Below the pieces are notes generated by a model. It saw nothing but the letters and a program-made list of their open reading frames with translations, was not told the origin of the DNA and made no database searches. From Planococcus glaciei (GTDB taxonomy: Bacteria > Bacillota > Bacilli > Bacillales_A > Planococcaceae): a DNA stretch of 64,000 bases. The stretch's first letter is position 1; every line of letters starts with the position of its first letter. Where the stretch lies: assembly GCF_900099655.1 (NCBI RefSeq), contig NZ_FNDC01000004.1:62001-126000 (forward strand). The letters are read 5' to 3'. Below, in pieces: positions 24,570 through 33,584 of this stretch. The translations under genes were made by a program, and so were the position numbers.

Positions 24570-26492
24570 ATGAATCAATCAGCAATGAAAGTTTCCGTAC
24601 AGAAATTTGGCAACTTCCTGAGTTCGATGGTGCTGCCGAACATCGGCGCGTTTATCGCTTGGGGATTAATTACGGCCTTGTTCATCCCGACCGGCTTTTT
24701 CCCGAACGAAGAACTCGGCAAAATGGTCGGACCGATGGTTACATACATGCTGCCGCTCTTGATAGGGTATACAGGGGGCCGCTTAATTTATGATCAGCGG
24801 GGCGGCGTCGTCGGGACTATCGCCACGATGGGCGTCATTATCGGAGCTCCGGATACACCGATGTTCCTGGGCGCCATGATCATGGGGCCGCTTGGGGCAT
24901 TCGTCATCAAGAAATTTGACGGATTGATCGAAGGTAAGGTCCGCACCGGTTTTGAAATGCTGGTCAACAACTTCTCTGCCGGAATTCTCGGCGGCGTCTT
25001 GGCCATCCTGGCATTCCTGGGAGTCGGACCGGCTGTAAAAGCATTTACTGAAGTTCTGGTATCAGGCGTTGACTGGTTATTGGAAGCGGGCCTATTGCCG
25101 CTGACAAGCATTTTGATTGAACCGGCGAAAATCCTGTTCTTGAACAACGCCATCAACCACGGCGTGTTGTCGCCGATCGGCTTGGAGCAAGTCCAGCAAG
25201 CTGGAAAATCCATTCTGTTCTTACTCGAAGCAAACCCAGGACCGGGTCTGGGTGTCCTGCTTGCGTTCATGCTGTTCGGCAAAGGCATGGCAAAACAATC
25301 GGCACCGGGTGCAGCCATCATTCATTTCTTCGGCGGGATCCACGAAATTTATTTCCCGTATGTCTTAATGAAACCGATGTTGCTGCTGTCCGTTATTGCG
25401 GGCGGTATGAGTGGAGTGTTCACGCTTGTTTTGATGGGCGGGGGCTTAGTAGCACCGGCATCACCGGGAAGCATCCTGGCAATTGCAGCAGTTACGCCGC
25501 CTGAAGGCATGGCGTATGTAGCCAACTTTGCAGCTGTGCTTGTAGCGACAACCGTGTCTTTCCTGATTTCTGCTGTGATCTTGAAATCCAGCAAGCAGAC
25601 AGATGAAGACATCAACGAAGCAACAAAGAAAATGGAACAAATGAAAGGCAAGAAAAGTTCGGTTGCAGGAAACTTAACGGGCACGGCGGCAACTGCAACA
25701 GGCGTACTGCCAAGCAATGTCGAAAAAATTGTCTTTGCCTGCGACGCCGGAATGGGGTCGAGCGCGATGGGAGCATCGCTTCTGCGCAAGAAAGTGAAAG
25801 AAGCGGGACTTGATGTCAAAGTGACGAACACAGCCATCAGCACGATTCCTGCAGATTCCGAGATCGTCATTACGCAGGAAGAATTAACGCCGCGTGCACA
25901 AAGCAAAGTGCCGAATGCTTACCACATTTCAGTGGATAATTTCTTATCCAGTCCCGAATACGACCGGTTGATCGACAGCCTGAAAAACGGTGTGACCGGC
26001 GAACAGGCGGAACTGGTTGAAGAAAGTGAAGCACTGACAGTCGATCAAACCGAGCCGGCTGCAGACGACCAGCTTTTACTGGAAGAGAACATCTTCATCG
26101 GACAGAATTTCCGCAGCAAAGAAGAAGCGATCCGCTTTGCGGGAGAAGCGCTTGTCAATGCCGGCTACGTGGAAGAGTCGTATGTCGACGAAATGATGAA
26201 GCGCGAAGAAATCACAACGACGTATATGGGCAACAACGTGGCCATTCCGCACGGCACCGAAGAAGCGAAAAAATCGGTCATCAAATCAGGCTTTACTGTT
26301 GTTCAAGTTCCAAATGGAGTAGACTTTAATGGAGAAAGCGCAAAACTGATTTTCGGCATCGCCGGCAAAGACGGCACACATTTGGACATCCTGTCCGGCA
26401 TCGCAGTGATTTGCGCGGAGCAGGACAATGTGGACCAGCTGGCAGAAGCGAAATCCGCTAAAGAAATACTCGAAATCATCAACAGCAACTAA
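24570..26492 (+). CDS. mtlA: PTS mannitol transporter, EIICBA
   Basis: A 640-aa membrane permease that imports mannitol and delivers mannitol-1-phosphate. Residues 1-340 form the IIC membrane domain (PNIGAFIAWGLITALF near 23-38, GGIHEIYFPYV near 260-270). The IIB domain begins near 390 with FACDAGMGSSAMGASLL, whose Cys takes phosphate. The IIA domain occupies about 500-640, with the active His in NNVAIPHGTEEAK. All three domains are fused, as in E. coli; several Bacillales keep IIA separate. ATG 24570 is chosen over ATG 24561 because AAGGA lies just before the latter. Confidence 0.96.
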   Translation: MNQSAMKVSVQKFGNFLSSMVLPNIGAFIAWGLITALFIPTGFFPNEELGKMVGPMVTYMLPLLIGYTGGRLIYDQRGGVVGTIATMGVIIGAPDTPMFLGAMIMGPLGAFVIKKFDGLIEGKVRTGFEMLVNNFSAGILGGVLAILAFLGVGPAVKAFTEVLVSGVDWLLEAGLLPLTSILIEPAKILFLNNAINHGVLSPIGLEQVQQAGKSILFLLEANPGPGLGVLLAFMLFGKGMAKQSAPGAAIIHFFGGIHEIYFPYVLMKPMLLLSVIAGGMSGVFTLVLMGGGLVAPASPGSILAIAAVTPPEGMAYVANFAAVLVATTVSFLISAVILKSSKQTDEDINEATKKMEQMKGKKSSVAGNLTGTAATATGVLPSNVEKIVFACDAGMGSSAMGASLLRKKVKEAGLDVKVTNTAISTIPADSEIVITQEELTPRAQSKVPNAYHISVDNFLSSPEYDRLIDSLKNGVTGEQAELVEESEALTVDQTEPAADDQLLLEENIFIGQNFRSKEEAIRFAGEALVNAGYVEESYVDEMMKREEITTTYMGNNVAIPHGTEEAKKSVIKSGFTVVQVPNGVDFNGESAKLIFGIAGKDGTHLDILSGIAVICAEQDNVDQLAEAKSAKEILEIINSN

Positions 26493-26506
26493 ACAATCGG
26501 AACTTA

Positions 26507-26533
26507 AAGGTAGGGGAATTCCTGCCTTTTTGT
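26507..26533 (+). terminator. Hairpin terminator or attenuator between mtlA and mtlR
   Basis: AAAGGTAGG (26507-26515) pairs with CCTGCCTTT (26522-26530, one G-U pair), followed by T. It is modest in strength, so some readthrough into mtlR is likely. Confidence 0.65.
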
Positions 26534-26593
26534 TCTATTTTGCATTTCTCGCTCTTGAAAAAGGAAAACTTACAAGTGAAATGAGTGAGTGGG

Positions 26594-28675
26594 ATGTTTA
26601 TCACGTTTAGGGAAAAATCCATCATCGAATTGATTGTCCGAACTTCCGGAAAGCATACCGTGCATTCCTTATCGACCTATTTGAATGTCAGTGCCCGAAC
26701 GATCCAGCGGGATTTGAAGTCTGTTGAAAAGCTGCTGCAGCAATTCGACTTGGCCGTGAAGCGCACGGCGAGCGAAGGCTTGTTTATTGACGGCAACAAC
26801 GAACAGATTTACCGGCTCGTGCAAAGCTTGATCAGCGTCAACCCGACCGATGAAACACCGGAAGAGCGCAAACTGAGTCTGCTGATCACGCTGCTGCACG
26901 AAGGCCCTTCTTTTAAAATGCAGGTGCTTGCCGGTCAACTGGGCATCAGCACCGCAACTTTGACGTCCTATTTGGATGACTTGACCGATTGGCTGCATAA
27001 ATTCTCCGTTCGGCTGACCCGGAGAAAAGGGGTCGGCGTGGAAATAGAAGGCGAAGAAGGCCATAAACGGCATGCGCTGGCCAGTTACTTCCTTGTTTAT
27101 TTCTACGAAGAACTGGTTGAAAGTTTGTATTTCCTCCAACAAGGGAAAAACCTGGAAGAGAAAATACTCGGTTATTTTTCACCGCAGTACTTGGCGCTCG
27201 TGGATCAATTGGTGAACCATAGGATCAACAAAGAACAAACCCGCTTGGCTGACAGTGATTATATCGGGCTGGTTGTCCATATCTGTTTGACGCTTCAGCG
27301 GACCCACCAGCATTATTTATTGGGCCATGCTGCAGCAAGCGAATCCACTGCGGAGCAGCAAGTGATCGCGGCAGTTGGCGCTGAATTGAACGGCAAACTG
27401 GGCATCCGGTTGACTGCCGAAGACATTCAGTTTCTCGCGGTGATTTTAAAAGGCTCCAAAGTACAGGCGGCTAACATGGTGTATTATGACAGCGTGCTGC
27501 TCGGCAAACTGATCCAAAATCTCATTGCCGATGTATCGGCGCAGCTCCATGTTGACCTGACCGACGACTTTTCGCTTTACCAGGGCTTGCTCGCGCATAT
27601 GGGGCCTTCGATTTTCCGGCTGAAGCAAAACCTGGAGTCGTTCAATCCGCTGACCGAAGAAATCAAACGCAAATACCCGGTGTTGTTCATGGCCGTCAAA
27701 CAAGGGCTGGAAAACGAGTTCAAGGACTTGGAATTTCCGGCAAATGAAATCGCCTATATTGTGCTGCATTTTGGTTCGGCATTATTAATGAATGAAGAAA
27801 AAGTGCAGATTGATGCGGTAGTCGTTTGCCCGACCGGCATCGGTACATCGAAAATGCTGGCAAGCCGCATCCAAAAAGAACTGGCTGAAATCAATTCGGT
27901 GGAGATCCTGTCCATCAATGATTTCCAATCGGCCCATTTCCAGGACTACGATTTGGTCATTTCCACAATCCGCTTGCCGGTCACCGACGTCGATTACATC
28001 ATGGTGAGCCCATTGCTCAGCGACAAGGACATCGCTTCCATTGAAAGCTACCTGCAGCACAATATTGAGAAAATCACCCGCAAAAAACAGTATTTGGGTG
28101 AGGAAAATGCCGAAGAACCGCTGCTTAAGAAAAACCGGCCAAACGTCCAAAATCTCCTGCGGGAAATAAAAGATGTCCAGACAAGCATGGAAGCGATCCT
28201 GGCGAACTTCAAAGTGTTCCGGGGGCAAGGAGCATCCGGGCATAACCAGGTGTTGATGGATGTGCTCACGCAAGCCGAAAGGGACGGGCTGGTAGGGGAT
28301 GCAGAAGCGGCGATGCGTGAGCTCACAGCCCGTGAAGCAAAAGGTGGGCTTGGCATTCCCGACACCACGATGGCCCTGTTCCATTGCCGCGATGAAACGG
28401 TGAGGGAGCTGTTGTTTCAAGTGGTGCATTTGGATACGCCGTGCACGGTGAAAGGGATGGACGGGGAACCCGTAGCGATGCGCAATCTGCTGCTTATGCT
28501 CGCCCCGCTGGATATGACCGCCAGGGAACAGGAAATCCTCAGCCTCATCAGTTCGACGCTGATCGAAAGCGATGCTGCAATGATGATTTTTTCTTCCTCG
28601 AACGAGAATATGATCCGCAGCAAACTGGAAGATGTGTTTTTTGAGTACCTACAAAATAACTTGATAAAGGAATGA
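26594..28675 (+). CDS. mtlR: Mannitol operon activator, BglG/PRD family
   Basis: A 693-aa transcription activator whose activity is set by PTS phosphorylation. N-terminal HTH domains lie within residues 1-160 (LSTYLNVSARTIQRDLK near 25-41, GISTATLTSYLDDL near 120-133), two PRD domains at about 190-400, an EIIB-like domain near 410-500 (VVCPTGIGTSKMLASR) and an EIIA(Mtl)-like domain at the C-terminus with FHCRDETV. The start is uncertain: ATG 26594 gives the family-like MFITFREKSIIELI, while an in-frame GTG lies at 26585. No good ribosome site is seen, suggesting low expression. It overlaps the region of the mtlD start. Confidence 0.92.
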   Translation: MFITFREKSIIELIVRTSGKHTVHSLSTYLNVSARTIQRDLKSVEKLLQQFDLAVKRTASEGLFIDGNNEQIYRLVQSLISVNPTDETPEERKLSLLITLLHEGPSFKMQVLAGQLGISTATLTSYLDDLTDWLHKFSVRLTRRKGVGVEIEGEEGHKRHALASYFLVYFYEELVESLYFLQQGKNLEEKILGYFSPQYLALVDQLVNHRINKEQTRLADSDYIGLVVHICLTLQRTHQHYLLGHAAASESTAEQQVIAAVGAELNGKLGIRLTAEDIQFLAVILKGSKVQAANMVYYDSVLLGKLIQNLIADVSAQLHVDLTDDFSLYQGLLAHMGPSIFRLKQNLESFNPLTEEIKRKYPVLFMAVKQGLENEFKDLEFPANEIAYIVLHFGSALLMNEEKVQIDAVVVCPTGIGTSKMLASRIQKELAEINSVEILSINDFQSAHFQDYDLVISTIRLPVTDVDYIMVSPLLSDKDIASIESYLQHNIEKITRKKQYLGEENAEEPLLKKNRPNVQNLLREIKDVQTSMEAILANFKVFRGQGASGHNQVLMDVLTQAERDGLVGDAEAAMRELTAREAKGGLGIPDTTMALFHCRDETVRELLFQVVHLDTPCTVKGMDGEPVAMRNLLLMLAPLDMTAREQEILSLISSTLIESDAAMMIFSSSNENMIRSKLEDVFFEYLQNNLIKE

Positions 28676-28680
28676 TGACG

Positions 28681-29820
28681 TTGAAACAAGCCGTTCATTT
28701 TGGAGCAGGAAATATTGGCAGAGGATTTATCGGAGCATTGTTTTCCAAATCCGATTACCACGTGACATTTGTGGATGTGGCTGACCAGATCATTGATAAA
28801 TTAAACGAAGAGAAAACCTACCAAGTCAACTTGGCACAAGCCGAGCCGGAAAGCATCACGATTGAACATGTATCAGGCGTCAACAATATGAAAGACGAAG
28901 CAGGGGTTATCGAGGCGATTGGGCAAGCGACGTATTTGACGACCGCGATCGGCCCGAACATCCTGCCGCGGATTGCGCCGTTAATTGCAAAAGCCATTAC
29001 GGAACGTCTGCAGACGACCGACGAAAAGCTGTATGTCATCGCCTGTGAAAACCAGATCGGTGCAACGGATATTTTGAAAAAGCATATTTTCGACAACCTG
29101 GAGGAAGAAACGAAAAACAAGCTGGACGGCAACGTCTTTTTCTTCAACTCGGCAGTCGACCGGATTGTGCCGATCCAGGACAGCAGTTCCCTTGATGTGC
29201 TGGTCGAGCCATACTACGAATGGGTCGTGGAAACGAGTGAAACGATTCCGCCGGTTGAAGGCATGACGATTGTCGAAGACCTTGCTCCGTTTATCGAGCG
29301 CAAGCTCTTTACAGTGAATACAGGACACGCCGTCATTGCCTACCTCGGCTATTTGGCCGGCAAACAGACGATTGACCAGACCTTGGCCGATAGTAAGATC
29401 GAAGACCAAGTGCGGGAAACGCTGAAAGAAACCGGCGCTTACCTTGTAAAAGAATACGGACTCGATGAAGACGAGCATTTGGCGTATATCAATAAAAACA
29501 TCGAGCGCTTCAAGAACGCTTATTTAAACGACGGCGTCACACGAGTAGGACGGGCACCGATCCGCAAGCTCGGACCGGATGATCGCCTGGTGCGCCCGGC
29601 AACGCAGGCGCAAAAAGCCGGCTTGCCATACACCTATCTCGCCAAAGCAATTGCCGCGGCGCTCGCATTCGACAACCCGGAAGACGAAGACGCAGTGAAA
29701 ATCCAAGCTGTGATCCAGGGAAACGGACCGGCGTTTGTACTTAATGAAATCAGCGGCTTGGACGCAGACAGCGAGATCACGCAAGAAGTGGTTCGGCAGT
29801 ATGAAGTGTTGAAAGCGTAA
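28681..29820 (+). CDS. mtlD: Mannitol-1-phosphate 5-dehydrogenase
   Basis: A 379-aa NAD-dependent dehydrogenase that oxidises mannitol-1-phosphate to fructose-6-phosphate. The N-terminal Rossmann motif AVHFGAGNIGRGFIG is diagnostic; the C-terminal domain has VNTGHAVIAYLGYLAG near residues 205-220. The TTG at 28681 is chosen because AAAGGA lies 9 nt upstream and the protein then begins MKQAVHFGAG as in relatives; the two ATG codons at 28672 and 28675 sit right against the ribosome site. Last gene of the mannitol operon. Confidence 0.95.
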   Translation: MKQAVHFGAGNIGRGFIGALFSKSDYHVTFVDVADQIIDKLNEEKTYQVNLAQAEPESITIEHVSGVNNMKDEAGVIEAIGQATYLTTAIGPNILPRIAPLIAKAITERLQTTDEKLYVIACENQIGATDILKKHIFDNLEEETKNKLDGNVFFFNSAVDRIVPIQDSSSLDVLVEPYYEWVVETSETIPPVEGMTIVEDLAPFIERKLFTVNTGHAVIAYLGYLAGKQTIDQTLADSKIEDQVRETLKETGAYLVKEYGLDEDEHLAYINKNIERFKNAYLNDGVTRVGRAPIRKLGPDDRLVRPATQAQKAGLPYTYLAKAIAAALAFDNPEDEDAVKIQAVIQGNGPAFVLNEISGLDADSEITQEVVRQYEVLKA

Positions 29821-29841
29821 GTGAATAAGATAATGTGGAAA

Positions 29842-29875
29842 AACCTCTCAAGATGATTCTTGAGAGGTTATTTTG
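29842..29875 (+). terminator. Terminator of the mannitol operon
   Basis: AACCTCTCAAGA / TCTTGAGAGGTT 12-bp perfect stem with a 4-nt loop, followed by ATTTTG. Confidence 0.85.
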
Positions 29876-29895
29876 AGTTTTAGGAGCAAGTAAGA

Positions 29896-30573
29896 TTATT
29901 TTTCTTTCAAAACCCCAGCAGCCACTAAATTAGTCAAAGCTCCTTTGTTTTTGAAACGGAAATAGCCGCTCAACCGATTCAAGTCCTTTTGCGTCAAGAG
30001 GGAGTGGTCTGTCGCCAACTCGTATTGATCTTCTATCTTGGCAAGCAACGTCTTAGCGAATTCGAGTTGCTTATCAGTTAACAATTTGTCTTCTTTATTC
30101 TCAACTTTTGCTGGGACAGGTTTAGATTCTTCGATGACTTGGATCGTCTGGTTGATTTCAGCAGTATATTTTCCTTCTTTAATCCAAGAGATATCTTCTT
30201 TATTTAAGGCAAACCATTCACCTTCCAGCCGCTTGTCTGCAAAATGTTTGTGAAACGTTGCTTCGGTTTGATGGTGATTGCCCGTTTTAATGAGATAGAT
30301 TAACTTGTTTTCGAAGGGCAATTTTACTCCGAAAATATTCATTCTTTTTTCCACGTTTTTGGTCTTTCCGATTTTGAATGTTCCGTTCATGTGTTCCTGG
30401 ACGAAATATACATAGCCGGGAGCTTTCCCTGGTACTTCAGGTGATTCGAGGACTTTAGCAAGTTCAAATTGATTTGGCTCAAAAAGATAAATTTTATTCG
30501 ACTGGATATTCGGCAGTGTATTTTCAACAGCTGGAGAATTCGACAAGAGTTTATTGAAAAGATTTTTAATCAT
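29896..30573 (-). CDS. GIY-YIG-related (T5orf172/MUG113-type) nuclease-domain protein
   Basis: A 225-aa protein with a T5orf172/Bv-MUG113-like domain, a GIY-YIG-nuclease relative: GYVYFVQEHMNGTFKIGKTKNVEKRM near residues 53-78 followed by HQTEATFHKHFADKRLEGEWF near 100-120. The C-terminal part (about 165-225) is a lysine-rich helical region. ATG 30573 follows AAGGAGG. The gene has lower GC than its neighbours and faces away from an XRE-type regulator across a 194-bp AT-rich gap, which suggests an acquired small module. Substrate unknown. Confidence 0.7.
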   Translation of the reverse strand: MIKNLFNKLLSNSPAVENTLPNIQSNKIYLFEPNQFELAKVLESPEVPGKAPGYVYFVQEHMNGTFKIGKTKNVEKRMNIFGVKLPFENKLIYLIKTGNHHQTEATFHKHFADKRLEGEWFALNKEDISWIKEGKYTAEINQTIQVIEESKPVPAKVENKEDKLLTDKQLEFAKTLLAKIEDQYELATDHSLLTQKDLNRLSGYFRFKNKGALTNLVAAGVLKEK

Positions 30574-30767
30574 AATTGGTTTTCCTCCTTTAAAAAAATT
30601 TCGAAAACTATGATATTTAGATTATAACTCAATTGGTAATATGTTACTATTTGATTATATGCACTAATACCTAATGTTCATATTAAGGGAAGTAGTTTAG
30701 TGGAGAAAAAGAGCGTTTTTTTAAAGCGGTTCATCTTCTATTAAAAATTATCTTAAGGAGATTTCTG

Positions 30768-31121
30768 ATGCCAAAACTATCCGAGAATCTAAAATTGCTT
30801 AGAGAAAAGAATAAACTGACGCAGCAAATCGTTGCACAGCATTTGAAAATCACAAAAGCCATTTACAGCAAATTTGAAACCGGCGGTGCAGAACCCCATT
30901 TAAAGCTGCTCGTAAAGATGGCTGATTTGTACAACGTCTCACTCGATGAACTAGCTGGCCGCCAATTCACGCCTAATGGCAAAGTGATTGATCAACTCAT
31001 CATTAAAAGGGAAATGACGAAAGAAATTAACAGCATGGTCAAACAAATAGCCAATGAGTTTATTCAAAGCAAAGAAGCGGACATCGTGAAGAGAGTGAAA
31101 CAGAAGTTCAATTTGAGTTAA
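30768..31121 (+). CDS. XRE-family transcriptional regulator
   Basis: A 117-aa DNA-binding protein with an N-terminal Cro/CI-type helix-turn-helix (LSENLKLLREKNKLTQQIVAQHLKI spans residues 3-27, then ITKAIYSKFETGGAEP) and a C-terminal helical tail, probably for dimerisation. ATG 30768 follows AAGGAG. It is divergent from the GIY-YIG-type gene and is followed by a terminator. The target is unknown; autoregulation of the AT-rich divergent region is a guess. Confidence 0.85.
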   Translation: MPKLSENLKLLREKNKLTQQIVAQHLKITKAIYSKFETGGAEPHLKLLVKMADLYNVSLDELAGRQFTPNGKVIDQLIIKREMTKEINSMVKQIANEFIQSKEADIVKRVKQKFNLS

Positions 31122-31142
31122 GTAGAATAGCAGAAAATGCAG

Positions 31143-31178
31143 AACCCGCTCCAGCTTAATTGCCGGAACGGGTTTTTG
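31143..31178 (+). terminator. Terminator after the XRE regulator gene
   Basis: AACCCG(C)TCC pairs with GGA(A)CGGGTT around a 12-nt loop, followed by TTTTG. Confidence 0.8.
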
Positions 31179-31228
31179 TTTGTTTTATGCAACAGGCCAG
31201 TGAAGTGAAAGTTCTCATATTAAGTAAT

Positions 31229-31393
31229 CTATGACGCAGGCTTTCTTCTTTTCAATGATTTATACCAAGGCTCACCGATGAAGAATAGTGGAAACAGCAT
31301 AAGCCCCCAAAGCGCATTCTCTTCCAATTGTCCAAATGCCGCTATGAGCAATACAACGAGAATTCCTAGAGAAAATAACATGTTTTTAATCAT
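31229..31393 (-). CDS. Small membrane protein (54 aa)
   Basis: A 54-aa protein with two hydrophobic segments (about residues 5-20 and 27-40) and a basic C-terminus (KSLKRRKPAS). The ATG at 31393 is preferred over the longer ORF start because GGGAG lies 8 nt upstream. No family was recognised; function unknown. Confidence 0.55.
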   Translation of the reverse strand: MIKNMLFSLGILVVLLIAAFGQLEENALWGLMLFPLFFIGEPWYKSLKRRKPAS

Positions 31394-31556
31394 CGAGTTC
31401 ACTCCCTTCATTTATCTTAACAATAACTGGGAAATGCCGCATCTTCTTTCGGTGTTTTTTCTCCTTCCTCCTTCATTTGAAAGCCTGAAAGTAGAGTCCC
31501 GCGAATAATTCCCTATTTCACTTCTTCCCGTACCCCAGCTCCCTGCATTCGCCTTT

Positions 31557-31662
31557 TATCCGCGTTTATCCAATTTTTTATCTGTGTTATTTTTCTCCTT
31601 AACCGTGTTTCGCCTATTTCTATCATTGTTTCCAGGTTTCCTATCCATGTTTCCTAACCTGC
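31557..31662 (-). repeat. 21-bp-period degenerate tandem repeat (five units)
   Basis: Unit starts TATC (or TAAC) at 31557, 31579, 31600, 31621 and 31642, i.e. steps of 22, 21, 21, 21. Units read roughly TATCNNTGTT plus a pyrimidine-rich half ending TTTCC. This array links the 20-bp family (TTTATCCGCGTT at 31555) with the TATCGATGTT family of 24283. A single loose copy may lie near 31500. It fills most of the gap between the small membrane-protein gene and the pspA operon. Confidence 0.65.
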
Positions 31663-31781
31663 AGCATGCCCCTTACTACCCGAAGTTTCTCCATGATTAC
31701 GCTCTGCCAATTAAGGGTAATCTCTTCCTTAAGAGGAACTGCAAAGCAGTCCGACAAAACCACACCAAAAGGAGAATGATG

Positions 31782-32498
31782 ATGGAAATTTTAAAACGGT
31801 TTAGAGACATTATGGCGAGCAATATGAACGCGTTATTGGATCAGGCAGAGGATCCGGAGAAGATGATCGACCAGTATTTGAGAGACCTCAACAGCGACCT
31901 TGGAAAAGTGAAGTCGGAAACCGCGGCAATCATGGCGGCTGAAAAGCGGGAACGCCGCGAATTGGCAGAGCTGCAACAGGAAATTGAAGACATGCAGCGC
32001 TATGCAGTGAAGGCGCTTGAAGCACAAAATGAAGACGATGCGCGGAAATTCCTGCAGCGCAAAGCGGAACTGACGGAACGGGAAAAAACGATGCAGACAG
32101 CTGTCGAAATGGCTGCGACCAATACGACGCAGATGCGCCAGATGCACGACAAATTGGAGTCGGATATTTCGGAACTGGAATCTCGCCGCACAGAGCTGAA
32201 AGGAAAAGCATCTATGGCAAAAGCGCAGAACCGCATGAACGAGATGACGTCTTCGATGAACAGCACGGGCGAACGGATTTCCGCGTTTGATAAGATGGAG
32301 CAGCGGATCAACCAGGAGCTGGACCAGGCGATGTCGATGCAGGAACTCAATAAAGGTTCAGGCACGGATATTAAAGACTTAGCGGCAAAATACGAAACCG
32401 ATAAGAAAGTGGACGACGAATTGGAATCGTTAAAGGCCGGAATCAATGTGGACGATGAGCTGGAAGCGCTGAAATCCCAGATGAACAAAGGCGAATAA
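31782..32498 (+). CDS. pspA: PspA/IM30-family phage-shock protein (YdjF-like)
   Basis: A 238-aa coiled-coil protein of the PspA/IM30/ESCRT-III-like family, which binds and stabilises stressed cytoplasmic membrane. The signature RFRDIMASNMNALLDQAEDP is near residues 6-25, followed by DQYLRDLNSDL and long heptad helices to about residue 190. Three ATGs lie in tandem; the third (31782) has GGAG 7 nt upstream. The next three genes match the B. subtilis ydjG-ydjH-ydjI order. No sigma-W promoter was recognised upstream. Confidence 0.92.
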   Translation: MEILKRFRDIMASNMNALLDQAEDPEKMIDQYLRDLNSDLGKVKSETAAIMAAEKRERRELAELQQEIEDMQRYAVKALEAQNEDDARKFLQRKAELTEREKTMQTAVEMAATNTTQMRQMHDKLESDISELESRRTELKGKASMAKAQNRMNEMTSSMNSTGERISAFDKMEQRINQELDQAMSMQELNKGSGTDIKDLAAKYETDKKVDDELESLKAGINVDDELEALKSQMNKGE

Positions 32499-32549
32499 TG
32501 GCTGCCGTGAGAAACGTTGTTTCCCGCAGAATGAGGGGAGGAAGCCGGA

Positions 32550-33584
32550 TTGGTTGTTCAATATAAATGTCCGAACTGCGGATCTGACATGGCGTTCGAT
32601 GCAGAATCAGGAACGCTTTCCTGCCCGAATTGCGGGCGGCAAGACCGCATTGAAACGTTTCCGGAGGAGAACATCGAACAGACAGTTTCACCGGAGGAAT
32701 CCGAAGCAAAGGAATACCATTGTGAAAACTGCGGCGCGGTGATTGTGACCGCGGCCGAGACGACAGCAACGCATTGCAGCTTCTGCGGTGCGCCGGTTGT
32801 GCTGTCGGAGCGGCTGACCGGTGAATTCGCCCCGGCGAAAGTCATTCCATTCAAAATCAGCAAGGAAGAAGCGGTGGCGGCTTTCCGGAAATGGACGCGA
32901 AACGGCCGGCTGACGCCGAGAGGCTTTATGAACGGCGACCGCATCAAGAAAATGACGGGCATGTATGTGCCGTTTTGGCTTTATGACATTGACGGCACGG
33001 CTGAAGTGGCAGCCATCGGTACACGCATACATCAATACCAGCGGGGCGATACCATTTATACAGAGACAGATTTTTACGATGTCTACCGCGGCATCGACCT
33101 CAGTTATCTCAAAGTGCCGGCTGATGCATCGGAAAAAATGGACGATGAGTTGATGGATAAGCTCGAGCCATACGATTACCAGGAACTGATGGATTTCAGG
33201 ATGCCGTATCTTGCCGGTTATCTGGCGGAAAAATACGATTACGACGACGACGCCTTGTTCTCTCGGGTTGAATCCAAAATTGTGCCGTATATCGATTCCT
33301 ATATCAGCGGCACCATTTCGGGCTATTCAACTGTCAGTTATACGAACAAGCAGATTCAGGCGAATAAACAAAAGGCTTACTATACGTTATTCCCTGTGTG
33401 GATGGTATATTATGACTTTGAAAACAAGGAACACACCTTTGCGATGAATGGCCAGACTGGGAAAGTGGTCGGCAAACCGCCAATCAGCGGGGGCAAGGTC
33501 TTCGCCTGGTTTGCCGGCATCGCCGCCGGCACATTCGCAGTGTTGAAAGGCATTGCGTATGTCATGGGAGGTGTTCTTTGGTGA
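32550..33584 (+). CDS. Zinc-ribbon membrane-associated protein (YdjG-like)
   Basis: A 344-aa protein with two zinc ribbons at the N-terminus (CPNCGSDM...CPNCGRQD near residues 7-30 and CENCGAVI...CSFCGAPV near 58-83), a central globular domain rich in Tyr/Asp, and one C-terminal membrane segment (FAGIAAGTFAVLKGIAYVMGG). TTG 32550 follows GGGGAGG. Homologues sit in the PspA operon of B. subtilis and are thought to help recruit PspA or its SPFH partner to membranes; the exact role is not established. Confidence 0.8.
   Translation: MVVQYKCPNCGSDMAFDAESGTLSCPNCGRQDRIETFPEENIEQTVSPEESEAKEYHCENCGAVIVTAAETTATHCSFCGAPVVLSERLTGEFAPAKVIPFKISKEEAVAAFRKWTRNGRLTPRGFMNGDRIKKMTGMYVPFWLYDIDGTAEVAAIGTRIHQYQRGDTIYTETDFYDVYRGIDLSYLKVPADASEKMDDELMDKLEPYDYQELMDFRMPYLAGYLAEKYDYDDDALFSRVESKIVPYIDSYISGTISGYSTVSYTNKQIQANKQKAYYTLFPVWMVYYDFENKEHTFAMNGQTGKVVGKPPISGGKVFAWFAGIAAGTFAVLKGIAYVMGGVLW

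Noticed and set aside
27785..28429. 214-aa antisense frame inside mtlR (and similar long antisense frames at 10200-10787, 41609-42151 and 47765-48799)
   Set aside because: They lie fully opposite well-supported genes and follow the codon-mirror pattern of GC-rich third positions; no ribosome site or homology.
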